64,000 nt of DNA from Fictibacillus marinisediminis (GCF_023149135.1 NZ_JAIWJX010000002.1:1922001-1986000), one strand, 5' to 3'; numbered from the stretch's first letter, positions 48,474 through 58,065 are shown. Made by a program: numbers and translations. Notes: a model not told the origin generated them from the letters alone.

Positions 48474-49060
48474 TGAAAGTCAATGGAAAACATATCGGTT
48501 TTGGCTTAACTGGTTCTCATTGTACGTATGAGGCGGTTTTTCCTCAGATCAAGAGGCTGATTGACGAAGGGGCGAAGGTAACTCCTTTTGTTACTTATAC
48601 GGTTCAAAGTACAAACACCCGGTTTGGTGAGGGTGAAGAATGGCTGCAAAAAATAACAGAGCTTACCGGAATCGAACCCGTGAATTCTATTGTTAAAGCA
48701 GAGCCCTTCGGTCCGAAAACGCCGCTGGATTGTATGATTATCGCTCCCTTGACGGGCAATTCCATCAGCAAGTTTGCCAATGCGATGACCGATTCTCCAG
48801 TCCTGATGGCAGCGAAAGCCACGATGCGCAATCAATCTCCTGTCGTCCTCGGCATTTCTACAAATGATGGTCTCGGTTTAAATGGTGTTAATATCATGAA
48901 GCTGATGGCGGCTAAGAACATCTATTTTGTACCGTTCGGCCAGGATGACCCTGTGCACAAGCAAAATTCGCTCGTCGCGCATATGGATTATCTCCTAGAA
49001 ACGGTTGAAGCGGCACTAGAGGGAAAACAGCTGCAGCCTGTCCTGCGGACGAATAGATGA
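48473..49060 (+). CDS. spoVFB: Dipicolinate synthase subunit B
   Basis: SpoVFB (DpaB) is the flavoprotein-like partner of SpoVFA. The 195-residue product has the flavodoxin/PPC decarboxylase-type fold: GFGLTGSHCTYEAVFPQ near the N-terminus, DCMIIAPLTGNSISKFANAM in the middle, and NIYFVPFGQDDPVHKQNS near the end. The ATG overlaps the spoVFA stop by one base (TGATG) with GGGGAAAG upstream. Confidence 0.97.
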   Translation: MKVNGKHIGFGLTGSHCTYEAVFPQIKRLIDEGAKVTPFVTYTVQSTNTRFGEGEEWLQKITELTGIEPVNSIVKAEPFGPKTPLDCMIIAPLTGNSISKFANAMTDSPVLMAAKATMRNQSPVVLGISTNDGLGLNGVNIMKLMAAKNIYFVPFGQDDPVHKQNSLVAHMDYLLETVEAALEGKQLQPVLRTNR

Positions 49061-49098
49061 GCAAATCGTTAAAAATAGCTTTCTAAAAGCAGGAAGTA

Positions 49099-49134
49099 TG
49101 TTAAAATGTGAAATAAAATGTGTATTGTTAAAAT
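49099..49134 (+). promoter_or_regulatory. Possible tandem extended -10 promoters for asd
   Basis: TGTTAAAAT occurs twice, at 49099-49107 and 49126-49134; each reads as a TGn-TAAAAT extended -10. No strong -35 accompanies either. The region separates a sporulation operon from the constitutively needed asd, so a vegetative promoter is expected here. Confidence 0.45.
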
Positions 49135-49160
49135 GATTCTCTCTTAAAATCAGAATGAGG

Positions 49161-49208
49161 GAAACCAAGATGTTTCACTTGAAGGAGAAACATTCGTGTT
49201 TCTCCTTC
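49161..49208 (+). promoter_or_regulatory. asd leader with alternative hairpins and UUCG stem
   Basis: A perfect 12-bp hairpin GAAGGAGAAACA-TTCG-TGTTTCTCCTTC (49181-49208) has a stable UUCG loop. Upstream GAAAC (49161-49165) can pair with GTTTC (49172-49176), and ATGTTTC (49170-49176) can instead pair with GAAACAT (49187-49193), which would break the UUCG hairpin. The order of mutually exclusive arms resembles an attenuator, but no T-tract follows. It is not a lysine riboswitch as far as I can see. Confidence 0.6.
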
Positions 49209-49255
49209 TGTCATGATAATGATTATGGATTAAACAAAAAAGGAGATACAGTCAA

Positions 49256-50302
49256 ATGACTCAGAATGGATTTCATGTAGCGGTAGTCGGTGCCACGGGT
49301 GCCGTTGGACAACAAATGCTTAAAACGCTTGAAGAAAGAAACTTTCCGATTGCAAAACTATCACTTCTTGCAAGCAGCAGGTCTGCCGGCAAAACAGCAG
49401 TTTATAATGGTGAAGAAGTCATCATTCAAGAAGCGCTCCCGGAAGCCTTTGAAGGAGTTGACATCGCTCTGTTTTCAGCAGGCGGCTCTATATCTAAAGC
49501 ATTGGCTCCTGAAGCAGTGAAACGCGGAGCCGTTGTCATTGACAATACCAGTGCATACCGGATGGATGAGAATGTTCCATTGGTCGTACCGGAAGTCAAT
49601 GAAGAAGATATTCGCAACCATAATGGCATCATTGCCAATCCAAACTGCTCGACCATCCAGATGGTTGTTGCTTTAAAGCCGCTTCATGAGAAGTATGGCT
49701 TGAACAAAGTCATCGTATCTACTTATCAGGCAGTTTCTGGAGCAGGTGCAAAAGCGATTGAAGAATTAAAGTCGCAATCACAGGCTATCCTGGACGGTAA
49801 AGAGTTCACTCCAGAAATTCTGCCGTGTGCCAGTGATGAAAAGCACTATCAGATCGCGTTTAATGCTGTGCCGCAGATTGATAAGTTTCAGGAAAATGGC
49901 TATACCTTTGAAGAAATGAAAATGATCAATGAAACGAAAAAAATTATGCATATGCCTCAACTAGAAGTAGCTGCCACTTGTGTCAGGCTCCCGGTTGAGA
50001 CGGGCCACTCTGAATCGGTTTATGTTGAATTAGGGGAAAACGTATCATCACTCGAAGAGATCAAGGATCTGATGACTTCTTCAGAAGGCATAACGCTGCA
50101 AGACGATCCTCAAAATCAAATCTATCCTATGCCTGCTCATTGTGTAGGCAAAAATGACGTTTTTGTCGGAAGAATCAGAAGAGACTTAGACCGCAATAAC
50201 GCATTCCATCTGTGGATTGTTTCTGACAATCTCTTAAAAGGAGCAGCCTGGAACTCAGTGCAGATTGCAGAAAGCCTCATTAAGCTTGAATTGCTGAACT
50301 AA
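49256..50302 (+). CDS. asd: Aspartate-semialdehyde dehydrogenase
   Basis: Asd reduces aspartyl phosphate to aspartate semialdehyde, the branch point to lysine/DAP, threonine and methionine. The 348-residue product has the NADP-binding VVGATGAVGQQMLKTLEERN, catalytic Cys131 in NPNCSTIQ, and VSTYQAVSGAGAKA. AAAGGAGAT precedes the ATG. Forms asd-dapG-dapA with the next two genes. Confidence 0.98.
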   Translation: MTQNGFHVAVVGATGAVGQQMLKTLEERNFPIAKLSLLASSRSAGKTAVYNGEEVIIQEALPEAFEGVDIALFSAGGSISKALAPEAVKRGAVVIDNTSAYRMDENVPLVVPEVNEEDIRNHNGIIANPNCSTIQMVVALKPLHEKYGLNKVIVSTYQAVSGAGAKAIEELKSQSQAILDGKEFTPEILPCASDEKHYQIAFNAVPQIDKFQENGYTFEEMKMINETKKIMHMPQLEVAATCVRLPVETGHSESVYVELGENVSSLEEIKDLMTSSEGITLQDDPQNQIYPMPAHCVGKNDVFVGRIRRDLDRNNAFHLWIVSDNLLKGAAWNSVQIAESLIKLELLN

Positions 50303-50322
50303 TCAAAGAAGGTGCTAACTTC

Positions 50323-51573
50323 ATGAAGATAATCATACAAAAATTTGGAGGCACATCCTTAAAAGACAATACCGGCAGGGAACTTGCGGCCGAACATGTC
50401 AAAAGGGCAGTGGCTGACGGATATAAGGTCGTCTGTGTCGTATCGGCGATGGGGCGTTCAGGTGATCCGTATGCAACGGATACACTTCTAAGTCTGATAG
50501 GGGCTACTGCTCACCAAGTGGAAAGCAGAGAGTATGATCTGCTTCTTTCTTGTGGAGAAATCATCTCTTCTGTTGTATTTTCCAACCTTTTAAAAACAAA
50601 AGAAATCTCCTCTGCTGCCCTGACAGGATCTCAGGCGGGCTTCAGGACAAATGATGAACATAAGAATGCAAGGATTACAGATATGCAATGTGACAGGCTG
50701 CGGTCCATGCTTGATTCACATGATGCTGTCGTTGTGGCTGGATTTCAAGGAGAATCTGCCTCAGGTGATGTAACAACGCTCGGACGAGGAGGCAGTGATA
50801 CATCCGCATCCGCGCTTGGTGCTGCACTCGGAGCTGAATATATTGATATTTTTACTGATGTTGAAGGAGTAATGACAGCTGATCCGCGGATTGTAAAAGA
50901 AGCTGTGCCTCTTTCTGTTGTCACGTACAATGAAATTTGCAATATGGCCTATCAGGGAGCAAAGGTCATCCATCCTCGCGCGGTGGAGATCGCTATGCAG
51001 GCCAAGGTTCCATTACGGATCCGCTCGACGTATTCGGATCTTCCAGGTACCCTGGTCACCTCAGCTATATCAAAAGGAGCAGAAGGACGGGATGTTCAGG
51101 ATCATGTGATCACCGGGATCGCGCATGTTCCCGGTGTTACGCAAATCAAGGTATTAGCTAAAGACTCACAATATGACCACCATACAAAGGTCTTTAAAGC
51201 CATGGCCAAAGAACAAATTTCAGTAGACTTTTTCAATATCAGCCCTAAGGGTGTAGTGTATACTGTAATGGAAAATATGGCTGAACATGCGGAGAAAGTC
51301 CTGAACGATCTCGGTTATTCTCCGGAGATCACAAGGAGCTGTGCTAAAGTTTCCGCAGTAGGAGCGGGGATGTCAGGGGTTCCCGGCGTCACGGCTAAGA
51401 TCGTAGAAGCGCTGGTAGATGAAAACATTCAGATTCTGCAGTCCGCCGACTCGCATACAACCATTTGGGTGCTCGTCAGACAGGATGATATGGTTAAGGC
51501 GGTAAATGCTTTGCATAGAGCATTTGAATTAGATAAAATCCATTCCACGGGATTAAACTCCCCAAATCATTAA
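50323..51573 (+). CDS. dapG: Aspartate kinase I (DapG type)
   Basis: DapG phosphorylates aspartate; in B. subtilis this isoenzyme is inhibited by meso-diaminopimelate and serves cell wall and spore needs. The 416-residue product begins MKIIIQKFGGTSLKDN with the KFGGTS motif, has TTLGRGGSDTSASALGAALG in the kinase domain and two ACT domains from about residue 270 (GVTQIKVLAKD; GAGMSGVPGVTAKIVEALVD). Isoenzyme identity is taken from position between asd and dapA. Confidence 0.96.
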   Translation: MKIIIQKFGGTSLKDNTGRELAAEHVKRAVADGYKVVCVVSAMGRSGDPYATDTLLSLIGATAHQVESREYDLLLSCGEIISSVVFSNLLKTKEISSAALTGSQAGFRTNDEHKNARITDMQCDRLRSMLDSHDAVVVAGFQGESASGDVTTLGRGGSDTSASALGAALGAEYIDIFTDVEGVMTADPRIVKEAVPLSVVTYNEICNMAYQGAKVIHPRAVEIAMQAKVPLRIRSTYSDLPGTLVTSAISKGAEGRDVQDHVITGIAHVPGVTQIKVLAKDSQYDHHTKVFKAMAKEQISVDFFNISPKGVVYTVMENMAEHAEKVLNDLGYSPEITRSCAKVSAVGAGMSGVPGVTAKIVEALVDENIQILQSADSHTTIWVLVRQDDMVKAVNALHRAFELDKIHSTGLNSPNH

Positions 51574-51621
51574 AAAAAGAGATACTTTGTGGACATTGCA
51601 AGATTTAAGGAGCTGATCGAG

Positions 51622-52494
51622 ATGCATTTTGGAAATATTAGTACAGCCATGGTTACCCCGTTTGACAGTAAAGGAAATATTGATTTCAGCAAAACAACAA
51701 AGCTGGTCAATTATTTAATTCAGAACGGAACAGAAAGCCTGGTTGTGGCAGGTACAACAGGGGAGTCACCGACATTATCAACTGAAGAAAAGATCGCCCT
51801 GTTCAGGCACGTCGTAAAAGTTGTTGATAAGAGGGTACCTGTCATTGCAGGTACAGGAAGCAATAATACAAAAGCGTCCATCGATCTGACAAAAAAGGCA
51901 GAACAAGCCGGAGTTGATGCCATTATGATCGTGGCACCTTATTATAATAAACCGAGCCAGGAAGGCATCATCGCTCATTTTAAAGCCATTGCAGCAGAAA
52001 CCAGCCTCCCGATTTTGGTTTATAATGTTCCCGGTCGTACGGTCGTTAGTATTGCAGCTGATACTGTTATTGAGCTTTCAAAGATTTCAAACGTTGTTGC
52101 CATAAAAGATGCTGGCGGTGACTTGGGTGAGATGAGCCGGATCATTGAAGAAACATCTGAAGAATTCCTTCTTTACAGCGGGGATGACGGAATCACACTG
52201 CCTGTGCTTTCCATCGGAGGGGCAGGAATCATTTCTGTCGCTTCCCATGTGATTGGAAACGAAATGCAGGAAATGATTTCGGCTTTTAAAGAAGGCAATG
52301 TGCAGGAAGCGGCAAAGCTTCATAGAAAGCTTCTCCCGATAATGGATGAGATGTTCAAAGCGCCAAGCCCTGCTCCTGTTAAAACAGCTCTTCAGCTAAA
52401 GGGCCTCGATGTCGGAAGCGTTCGTCTACCTTTATTGCCATTGAACCAGAAGCAGCGGGAATCGTTATCCCGTATCATGCATTCCTCATTGTAA
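51622..52494 (+). CDS. dapA: 4-hydroxy-tetrahydrodipicolinate synthase
   Basis: DapA condenses pyruvate with aspartate semialdehyde; its product feeds both DAP/lysine and dipicolinate made by SpoVFAB. The 290-residue TIM-barrel protein has VVAGTTGESPTLSTEEK, YNVPGRT with the catalytic Tyr region, and the Schiff-base Lys162 in VVAIKDAGGDL. The start is the ATG 9 bases after AAGGAG, giving MHFGNISTAM as in homologues; the in-frame GTG at 51589 has no ribosome binding site. Confidence 0.97.
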   Translation: MHFGNISTAMVTPFDSKGNIDFSKTTKLVNYLIQNGTESLVVAGTTGESPTLSTEEKIALFRHVVKVVDKRVPVIAGTGSNNTKASIDLTKKAEQAGVDAIMIVAPYYNKPSQEGIIAHFKAIAAETSLPILVYNVPGRTVVSIAADTVIELSKISNVVAIKDAGGDLGEMSRIIEETSEEFLLYSGDDGITLPVLSIGGAGIISVASHVIGNEMQEMISAFKEGNVQEAAKLHRKLLPIMDEMFKAPSPAPVKTALQLKGLDVGSVRLPLLPLNQKQRESLSRIMHSSL

Positions 52495-52495
52495 G

Positions 52496-52525
52496 CAAGC
52501 GGCCAGAGTGCCGCTTGTTTTTTTT
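52496..52525 (+). terminator. Rho-independent terminator after dapA
   Basis: CAAGCGGC and GCCGCTTG pair around CAGAGT and are followed by eight T. Confidence 0.92.
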
Positions 52526-52629
52526 GTCTTTTTGTTGATTTTCAATCACATAGGGAGTTCCAGCGCTATTTCCCGCCGTACATAAGTGAAACATCGACCG
52601 ATAAAAACATAAGCCGTGCCTTCTTTATC

Positions 52630-52659
52630 TTGTATTCGCTTTCGAACATAAGCTATAAT
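52630..52659 (+). promoter_or_regulatory. Predicted sigma-A promoter for rnjB
   Basis: TTGTAT, 18 bases, then consensus TATAAT, 58 bases before the rnjB start. Confidence 0.65.
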
Positions 52660-52717
52660 GAATTCAAGTGACGTGAACGGAGAATACATAAACACATCAA
52701 CTAGGAGGATTATTACA

Positions 52718-54391
52718 TTGACAACGAAACAACAAAATAGCGAAAAGATTAAAGTTTTTGCCCTGGGCGGTATTGGCGAAATAGGCAAAAACATGTATGT
52801 GGTCGAAGCGGGTGAAGATATCTTTGTCCTGGATGCAGGATTAATGTTTCCTCAGGAGGAGATGCTTGGCATCGATATCGTGATCCCTGATATCACCTAT
52901 CTTGTCCAGAATAAGGACAGGGTGAAGGGAATTTTTCTGACCCATGCACACGAAGACCACATCGGCGGCCTTCCTTTTATTTTAAAGCAGCTTCCTGTTC
53001 CTGTTTACGGAACGAAGCTTACCCTTGGGCTTGTAGAAGCAAAGCTGAAAGAAGCTGGACTTCATAAGAGCACTCAAACCCACTTAGTAAGTGCAGAATC
53101 CGTCCTTGACTTTGGAGAGTATAAAGTTACTTTCTTTGGCACAAACCACAGTATTCCTGATTCCGTCGGCATTGCCGTTCACACGCCGCAGGGAGTCATC
53201 GTGAATACAGGGGACTTTAAAATTGACCAGTCTCCGATTGATGGAAAGCATACGGATTTTGGCAAAATCGCTGAGCTGAGCAGCAAAGGTGTATTATGTT
53301 TGCTTTCTGACAGCACAAATGCGGAAAGACCTGGAATGACCGGCTCAGAAAAATCAGTCGGTTATGAGATCGATAATGTGTTTGCTGAAGCAAAGGGCCG
53401 AATCATCATTGCTTCCTTTGCATCCAATGTCCACCGGATCCAGCAGATCTTTACTGCAGCTTCCAAAACCAACAAGAAAATTGTGATTACCGGCAGAAGC
53501 ATGGTAAAGGTTGTTGATATCGCTTCTGATCTAGGGTATCTGAACATTGAGAAAGACAGTGTCATTTCTATTGATCAGATGAATAACTATGCGGAAGACC
53601 GTATTGTTATTTTAACAACGGGCAGTCAAGGCGAACAGATGGCAGCTTTGTCGCGCATGGCGCATAAAGCCCATAAACAGATTGCGATCCGGCATACCGA
53701 TACTGTAGTGATTGCAGCGACTCCGATTCCGGGCAACGAGCGTTCTGTAGCGCGAATTGTGGACTTATTGATGCGTACGGGCGCAGATGTGATTTTCGGA
53801 CAGCGCAAAGTTCACGTTTCCGGACATGGCAGTCAGGAAGAATTAAAATTGATGCTTAGCTGGATGAAACCGAAATATTTTATCCCTGTACATGGTGAAT
53901 ATAAAATGCAAAAAGCGCATCAAAATCTTGCCCTTCAAGTTGGCGTTGAAGCTGAAAATATTTTTATCCTTGAAAAAGGGGAAGTAGTTGAATTTGCGGA
54001 CGGTCTTGCTAAACGCACAGGAAAAGTTCCTGCTGGGAATGTTCTTGTAGATGGTCTTGGTGTAGGAGATATCGGAAACATTGTGCTCCGTGACCGCAAG
54101 CTTTTGTCTCAGGATGGAATATTGGTTGTTGTCGTTACGATCAGCAGGGCATCCAATCAGATCATCTCAGGTCCTGAAATCATTTCCCGCGGATTCGTAT
54201 ACGTTCGCGAGAGTGAGGAATTGCTTCAGGAAGCCAATAAACTCGTTACAGAAGTGCTCGATAAATGCATGCAGGAGAAAGTGAAGGACTGGTCCTCATT
54301 AAAATCAAACATGCGCGACTCACTGAGTCATTATTTATTTGATAAAACACGCCGTCGGCCGATGATTATGCCGATTATTATGGAAATCTGA
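52718..54391 (+). CDS. rnjB: Ribonuclease J2 (metallo-beta-lactamase RNase)
   Basis: RNase J proteins are endo- and 5'-3' exoribonucleases for mRNA decay and rRNA maturation; J2 usually partners J1. The 557-residue product has the beta-lactamase/beta-CASP core with an intact HxHxDH metal motif (THAHEDHIGG, H76-x-H78-x-D80-H81), DSTNAERPGMTGSE, the beta-CASP segment ending SGHGSQEELKLML and C-terminal RGFVYVRESEEL. B. subtilis J2 has a degenerate metal motif, so this copy may be catalytically competent. Assigned J2 by position between dapA and tepA. Start is TTG after CTAGGAGG. Confidence 0.92.
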   Translation: MTTKQQNSEKIKVFALGGIGEIGKNMYVVEAGEDIFVLDAGLMFPQEEMLGIDIVIPDITYLVQNKDRVKGIFLTHAHEDHIGGLPFILKQLPVPVYGTKLTLGLVEAKLKEAGLHKSTQTHLVSAESVLDFGEYKVTFFGTNHSIPDSVGIAVHTPQGVIVNTGDFKIDQSPIDGKHTDFGKIAELSSKGVLCLLSDSTNAERPGMTGSEKSVGYEIDNVFAEAKGRIIIASFASNVHRIQQIFTAASKTNKKIVITGRSMVKVVDIASDLGYLNIEKDSVISIDQMNNYAEDRIVILTTGSQGEQMAALSRMAHKAHKQIAIRHTDTVVIAATPIPGNERSVARIVDLLMRTGADVIFGQRKVHVSGHGSQEELKLMLSWMKPKYFIPVHGEYKMQKAHQNLALQVGVEAENIFILEKGEVVEFADGLAKRTGKVPAGNVLVDGLGVGDIGNIVLRDRKLLSQDGILVVVVTISRASNQIISGPEIISRGFVYVRESEELLQEANKLVTEVLDKCMQEKVKDWSSLKSNMRDSLSHYLFDKTRRRPMIMPIIMEI

Positions 54392-54417
54392 TGCCTGCAG
54401 TCTGCAGGCATTTTTTT
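54391..54417 (+). terminator. Rho-independent terminator after rnjB
   Basis: ATGCCTGCA and TGCAGGCAT pair around GTC and run into seven T; the stem begins at the rnjB stop codon. Confidence 0.92.
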
Positions 54418-54442
54418 ATTTGTCCCTTCCCATAGAAGTAAT

Positions 54443-54575
54443 GTCCAGCTCCAGCGCCCAGGGCTGAAAACATGGTTCTTGTTTTCAGCAAAGTTCCTCT
54501 CAGGACGAATTATGGACCATAATTCGTCTTTGGTCGCTTCAAATCATACCCCTCCAGATCGCTTTCACTTTTCTT
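54443..54575. repeat. Repeat-like structured element between rnjB and tepA
   Basis: A non-coding block starting GTCCAGCTCCAGCGCCCAGG and ending CGCTTTCACTTTTC. It holds two perfect hairpins: GCTGAAAAC/GTTTTCAGC with a 9-base loop (54463-54489) and GACGAATTAT/ATAATTCGTC with loop GGACC (54504-54528). The opening GTCCAGCTCCAGCGCCCA is, from memory, typical of a short repeat scattered in intergenic regions of many Bacillaceae. No coding capacity or T-tract. Confidence 0.6.
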
Positions 54576-54645
54576 TACAGAATGAAAATAACCCCAGCGT
54601 TCATACTAAAAGAAAATGCTGAACAAGCATAAGGGGGTTATTCGT

Positions 54646-55389
54646 ATGAATCAGGAACAAGAACCAAAACAGCCGTCATTGCCCAACAACAATTCGGATC
54701 AGAACAGTCTCGTAAATAAACTGCAGTCACTCGGACAAACAAACGTTCCGCAGATGGAAGGCTCTAGTATCCACTGCCTTACGATTGTAGGCCAGATAGA
54801 AGGACATGTTCAGCTTCCGCCGAACAACAAAACAACGAAGTATGAGCATCTGATCCCTCAATTGGTTGCGATCGAGCAAAACCCGAAGATTGAAGGGCTG
54901 CTGATCATCTTAAATACGGTGGGAGGGGACGTTGAAGCAGGTCTTGCCATCTCTGAAATGATCGCCTCGCTTTCCAAGCCTTCCGTTTCACTCGTTCTTG
55001 GAGGTGGGCATTCGATTGGAGTGCCGATTGCTGTTTCAGCAAATTATTCCTTCATCGCAAAAACCGCAACGATGACAATTCATCCTGTCAGGCTTACCGG
55101 GCTGGTTATCGGGGTGCCTCAAACGTTTGAATATCTCGATAAGATGCAGGAAAGGGTCATCAATTTCGTTACCTCACATTCAGAAATAACCGAAGAAAAA
55201 TTTAAAGAACTTATGTTTTCCAAAGGAAACCTAACCAGGGATATCGGGACGAATGTGATTGGAAAAGATGCTGTCAATGATGGACTAATCAATGAAGTCG
55301 GCGGTGTCGGCCAGGCGATCGCGAAGCTGAACGAACTGATGGAGCAGCACCGAGAAAAACCGGATGAAGGACTTGAGGTGATCCAATGA
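54646..55389 (+). CDS. tepA: ClpP-like serine protease TepA (YmfB)
   Basis: TepA is a cytosolic ClpP/crotonase-fold protease; in B. subtilis it has been linked to protein export and to degradation of small acid-soluble spore proteins at germination. The 247-residue product has a hydrophilic N-terminus (~50 residues), [20 protein letters not shown], the nucleophile Ser region [14 protein letters not shown] and the His in [10 protein letters not shown]. The ATG follows AAGGGGG. It overlaps ylzJ by 4 bases. Confidence 0.94.
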   Translation: MNQEQEPKQPSLPNNNSDQNSLVNKLQSLGQTNVPQMEGSSIHCLTIVGQIEGHVQLPPNNKTTKYEHLIPQLVAIEQNPKIEGLLIILNTVGGDVEAGLAISEMIASLSKPSVSLVLGGGHSIGVPIAVSANYSFIAKTATMTIHPVRLTGLVIGVPQTFEYLDKMQERVINFVTSHSEITEEKFKELMFSKGNLTRDIGTNVIGKDAVNDGLINEVGGVGQAIAKLNELMEQHREKPDEGLEVIQ

Positions 55390-55616
55390 CCTGGTATACA
55401 CTCATGCCTCATGAACTCATGTTTCCTGAAGGACAGGAAGGGCAATCAGCTGAAAACAGCGTTCAATCCACCATGCTTTTTAACGATATCCCGGTCCTTG
55501 TGGAGCAGATCTCCCCAATGGAATATAAAGTGGTACGGGTGATCAGCACTGATCCTGCCCATTTTATGAATGCCGACTGCTGCCCAGGCCAAATTCTAAG
55601 AGCAGGCCATTTCTAA
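55386..55616 (+). CDS. ylzJ: YlzJ-like small protein
   Basis: A 76-residue protein of the YlzJ family, conserved behind tepA in Bacillaceae; function unknown. Visible features: [16 protein letters not shown] at the N-terminus, [20 protein letters not shown] in the middle and two adjacent Cys in the tail ([10 protein letters not shown]). The start overlaps the tepA stop as ATGA, so both are probably co-translated. Confidence 0.9.
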   Translation: MTWYTLMPHELMFPEGQEGQSAENSVQSTMLFNDIPVLVEQISPMEYKVVRVISTDPAHFMNADCCPGQILRAGHF

Positions 55617-55642
55617 AGCGATAGTAAACAGGCCAGGTCCTG

Positions 55643-55651
55643 TGATATAAT
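55643..55651 (+). promoter_or_regulatory. Possible extended -10 promoter for spoIIIE
   Basis: TGATATAAT is a perfect extended -10; no good -35 is visible. It lies 60 bases before spoIIIE and just ahead of a leader hairpin. Confidence 0.5.
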
Positions 55652-55659
55652 AAAGAATA

Positions 55660-55684
55660 AAAGCAGCCCTCAAGCGGCTGCTTT
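55660..55684 (+). other. Hairpin in the spoIIIE leader
   Basis: AAAGCAGCC pairs with GGCTGCTTT (9 bp) around CCTCAAGC; the tail ACTTGGTTTAG is not a proper T-tract. Could be a weak terminator for tepA-ylzJ read-through or a leader structure. Confidence 0.55.
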
Positions 55685-55710
55685 ACTTGGTTTAGTTAAG
55701 AGGTGAAAGA

Positions 55711-58065
55711 ATGGCGAAAAGAAATAAAAAAGCTTCAAAAAAAACGTCAGCTTGGAAAGAACAATTAAGCTATGAACTTGCCGGCCTTCTTTTGCTTGCT
55801 TTAACGATGCTTGCATTGGCCCGAATGGGAAAAGTAGGACTGGCTTTTGTACAGTTTCTCAGATTCTTCAGCGGCGAATGGTACGGCGTGCTTCTCGTCG
55901 GAACGCTGGCCGTGTCAATCTATTTAATCTGGAAACGCAAGACTCCGCCGGTTTGGGGAAAAAGGCTTGCGGGATTTTATTTGTTCTACATATCGATGCT
56001 CATTCTTAGCCATCTGAAATTATTTTCTCTGCTTTCAAAACAGGGGAGATGGGCAGATACGTCTGTCATCAGGAATACTTGGGAGATCTATTGGTCACAG
56101 CTTTCAGGGAACACGCCAGAGGCAGATCTCGGAGGCGGGATGATCGGATCAGTCGGTTTTGCAATGTTTCACTTTTTGTTCGGAGTACAGGGCTCTGGCG
56201 TCATTCTTGTTTTTGTTATGATTATTTCACTGATTCTCATCACAGGAAAATCACTGTCAGGTGTCATTTCAAAAATCGTAGAGGCAGCCGGCAACTTTTT
56301 TTCTCATACATACGAATCTCTGCAGGCTAAAACACAAGAATTAAAAAAAAGCCAGAGGAAAAGCGAAAAACGAACATCTAAAAAAGAAGCGCCTTCAGTG
56401 GATGAGCAGCAAGGAGAACATAAGCCTGCAGACGAAGATTATGAGCCGATCATTGAGGATTTTACCAGGAACTTGGACCGCGACGAGAGTTCTGCCGTAC
56501 AGCTGAAATTTGGCTCAAAAGGATTTCATGAAGAAAAAAATGAGAAGACAGAACAAAAACAAGAAGATTCTGAACAGGCAGGATTGCAAGCAAGCTTTGA
56601 ACAGACAGAAGAAGAACATAATGAAAACTATGCACTTCCTTCCATGGACCTCTTAGATCGGCCAGCTGCTACTGGCCAGCATAAAGAAAGGCAGTATGCA
56701 GCAAGTAAAAGCAATGCTAAAAAACTTGAGAAGACATTTGAGAGCTTCGGGGTAAAAGCAAGAGTGCTGAAAGTCCATCTTGGTCCTGCTGTTACGAAGT
56801 ATGAAGTATATCCTGATGTGGGCGTAAAAGTCAGCAAAATCGTCAACTTGGCGGACGATATCGCCCTAGCTCTTGCTGCTAAAGACATTAGGATTGAGGC
56901 ACCGATACCTGGAAAGTCAGCTGTCGGTATCGAGGTTCCCAACCAAGAAGTAGCTACAGTTACTTTAAGAGAAGTACTTGAGTCCAGCCAGTATCAGAAA
57001 CAAACCTCCAGACTGGCGATTGGTCTCGGGCGTGATATCTCGGGCGAGCCGATTTTCGCAGAGCTTTCGAGAATGCCCCATCTCCTTGTTGCAGGAGCAA
57101 CAGGAAGCGGGAAAAGCGTATGTATCAACGGCATTATAACAAGCATCTTGATGCGGGCGAAGCCTCATGAAGTCAAGATGATGATGATCGATCCAAAGAT
57201 GGTAGAACTGAACGTGTACAATGGCGTCCCTCACTTGCTGGCACCTGTTGTTACAGAGCCGAAAAAAGCAGCACAAGCTTTAAAAAGGGTCGTAAGTGAG
57301 ATGGAACGGCGTTATGAACTGTTCTCCCATAGCGGTACGAGAAACATAGAAGGATACAACGACAGTATTAAAAGACAGAACAATGAGAGCGGGGCCAAAC
57401 AGCCTTCCTTGCCTTATATTGTAGTCATTGTGGACGAGCTGGCAGATTTGATGATGGTTGCTTCAGGAGATGTCGAGGATGCGATCATCCGCCTTGCCCA
57501 GATGGCTCGTGCTGCAGGAATCCACCTGATCATTGCTACGCAGAGACCTTCTGTTGATGTTATCACAGGGATCATTAAAGCGAATATTCCTTCACGCATC
57601 GCTTTCAGTGTCTCTTCTCAGACTGATTCTAGAACGATATTGGATATGGGCGGCGCTGAAAAGCTGCTGGGCCGAGGCGACATGCTCTTCCTGCCTTCAG
57701 GTGCATCCAAACCGACCAGAATTCAAGGAGCTTTTCTTTCGGATCAAGAAGTAGAAAAGATTGTGGAGTTTGTAATATCACAGCAAAAAGCGCAATACCA
57801 AAAAGAGATGATTCCAACTGAAGAAGCACAAGTTACCATGGAAATGGAGGATGATCTGTTTCCTGAAGCCGTAAAGCTAGTCGTCGACATGCAGACAGCA
57901 TCCGTTTCCATGCTGCAGCGGCGCTTTCGTATCGGCTACTCTCGTGCCGCCCGGCTGGTGGATGCGATGGAGGCCAAAGGTGTCATCGGGCCTTATGAGG
58001 GCAGCAAGCCGAGAGAGGTTCTGCTTACCTCACTTCCCGAACAGAATCAAGCATCAAGCTCTTAA
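55711..58065 (+). CDS. spoIIIE: DNA translocase SpoIIIE
   Basis: SpoIIIE pumps the chromosome into the forespore through the sporulation septum and clears DNA from closing division septa. The 784-residue FtsK/HerA-family protein has four N-terminal transmembrane helices (~22-185), a charged linker, an alpha domain, the motor with Walker [15 protein letters not shown] (about residue 462) and Walker [18 protein letters not shown], and a C-terminal gamma winged helix ([20 protein letters not shown]) that reads SRS/KOPS-type sequences. Full length for SpoIIIE. Confidence 0.97.
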   Translation: MAKRNKKASKKTSAWKEQLSYELAGLLLLALTMLALARMGKVGLAFVQFLRFFSGEWYGVLLVGTLAVSIYLIWKRKTPPVWGKRLAGFYLFYISMLILSHLKLFSLLSKQGRWADTSVIRNTWEIYWSQLSGNTPEADLGGGMIGSVGFAMFHFLFGVQGSGVILVFVMIISLILITGKSLSGVISKIVEAAGNFFSHTYESLQAKTQELKKSQRKSEKRTSKKEAPSVDEQQGEHKPADEDYEPIIEDFTRNLDRDESSAVQLKFGSKGFHEEKNEKTEQKQEDSEQAGLQASFEQTEEEHNENYALPSMDLLDRPAATGQHKERQYAASKSNAKKLEKTFESFGVKARVLKVHLGPAVTKYEVYPDVGVKVSKIVNLADDIALALAAKDIRIEAPIPGKSAVGIEVPNQEVATVTLREVLESSQYQKQTSRLAIGLGRDISGEPIFAELSRMPHLLVAGATGSGKSVCINGIITSILMRAKPHEVKMMMIDPKMVELNVYNGVPHLLAPVVTEPKKAAQALKRVVSEMERRYELFSHSGTRNIEGYNDSIKRQNNESGAKQPSLPYIVVIVDELADLMMVASGDVEDAIIRLAQMARAAGIHLIIATQRPSVDVITGIIKANIPSRIAFSVSSQTDSRTILDMGGAEKLLGRGDMLFLPSGASKPTRIQGAFLSDQEVEKIVEFVISQQKAQYQKEMIPTEEAQVTMEMEDDLFPEAVKLVVDMQTASVSMLQRRFRIGYSRAARLVDAMEAKGVIGPYEGSKPREVLLTSLPEQNQASSS

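Noticed and set aside
49061..49255. Lysine riboswitch upstream of asd-dapG-dapA
   Set aside because: The leader is too short and lacks recognisable L-box core sequences; only the local hairpins described are seen.
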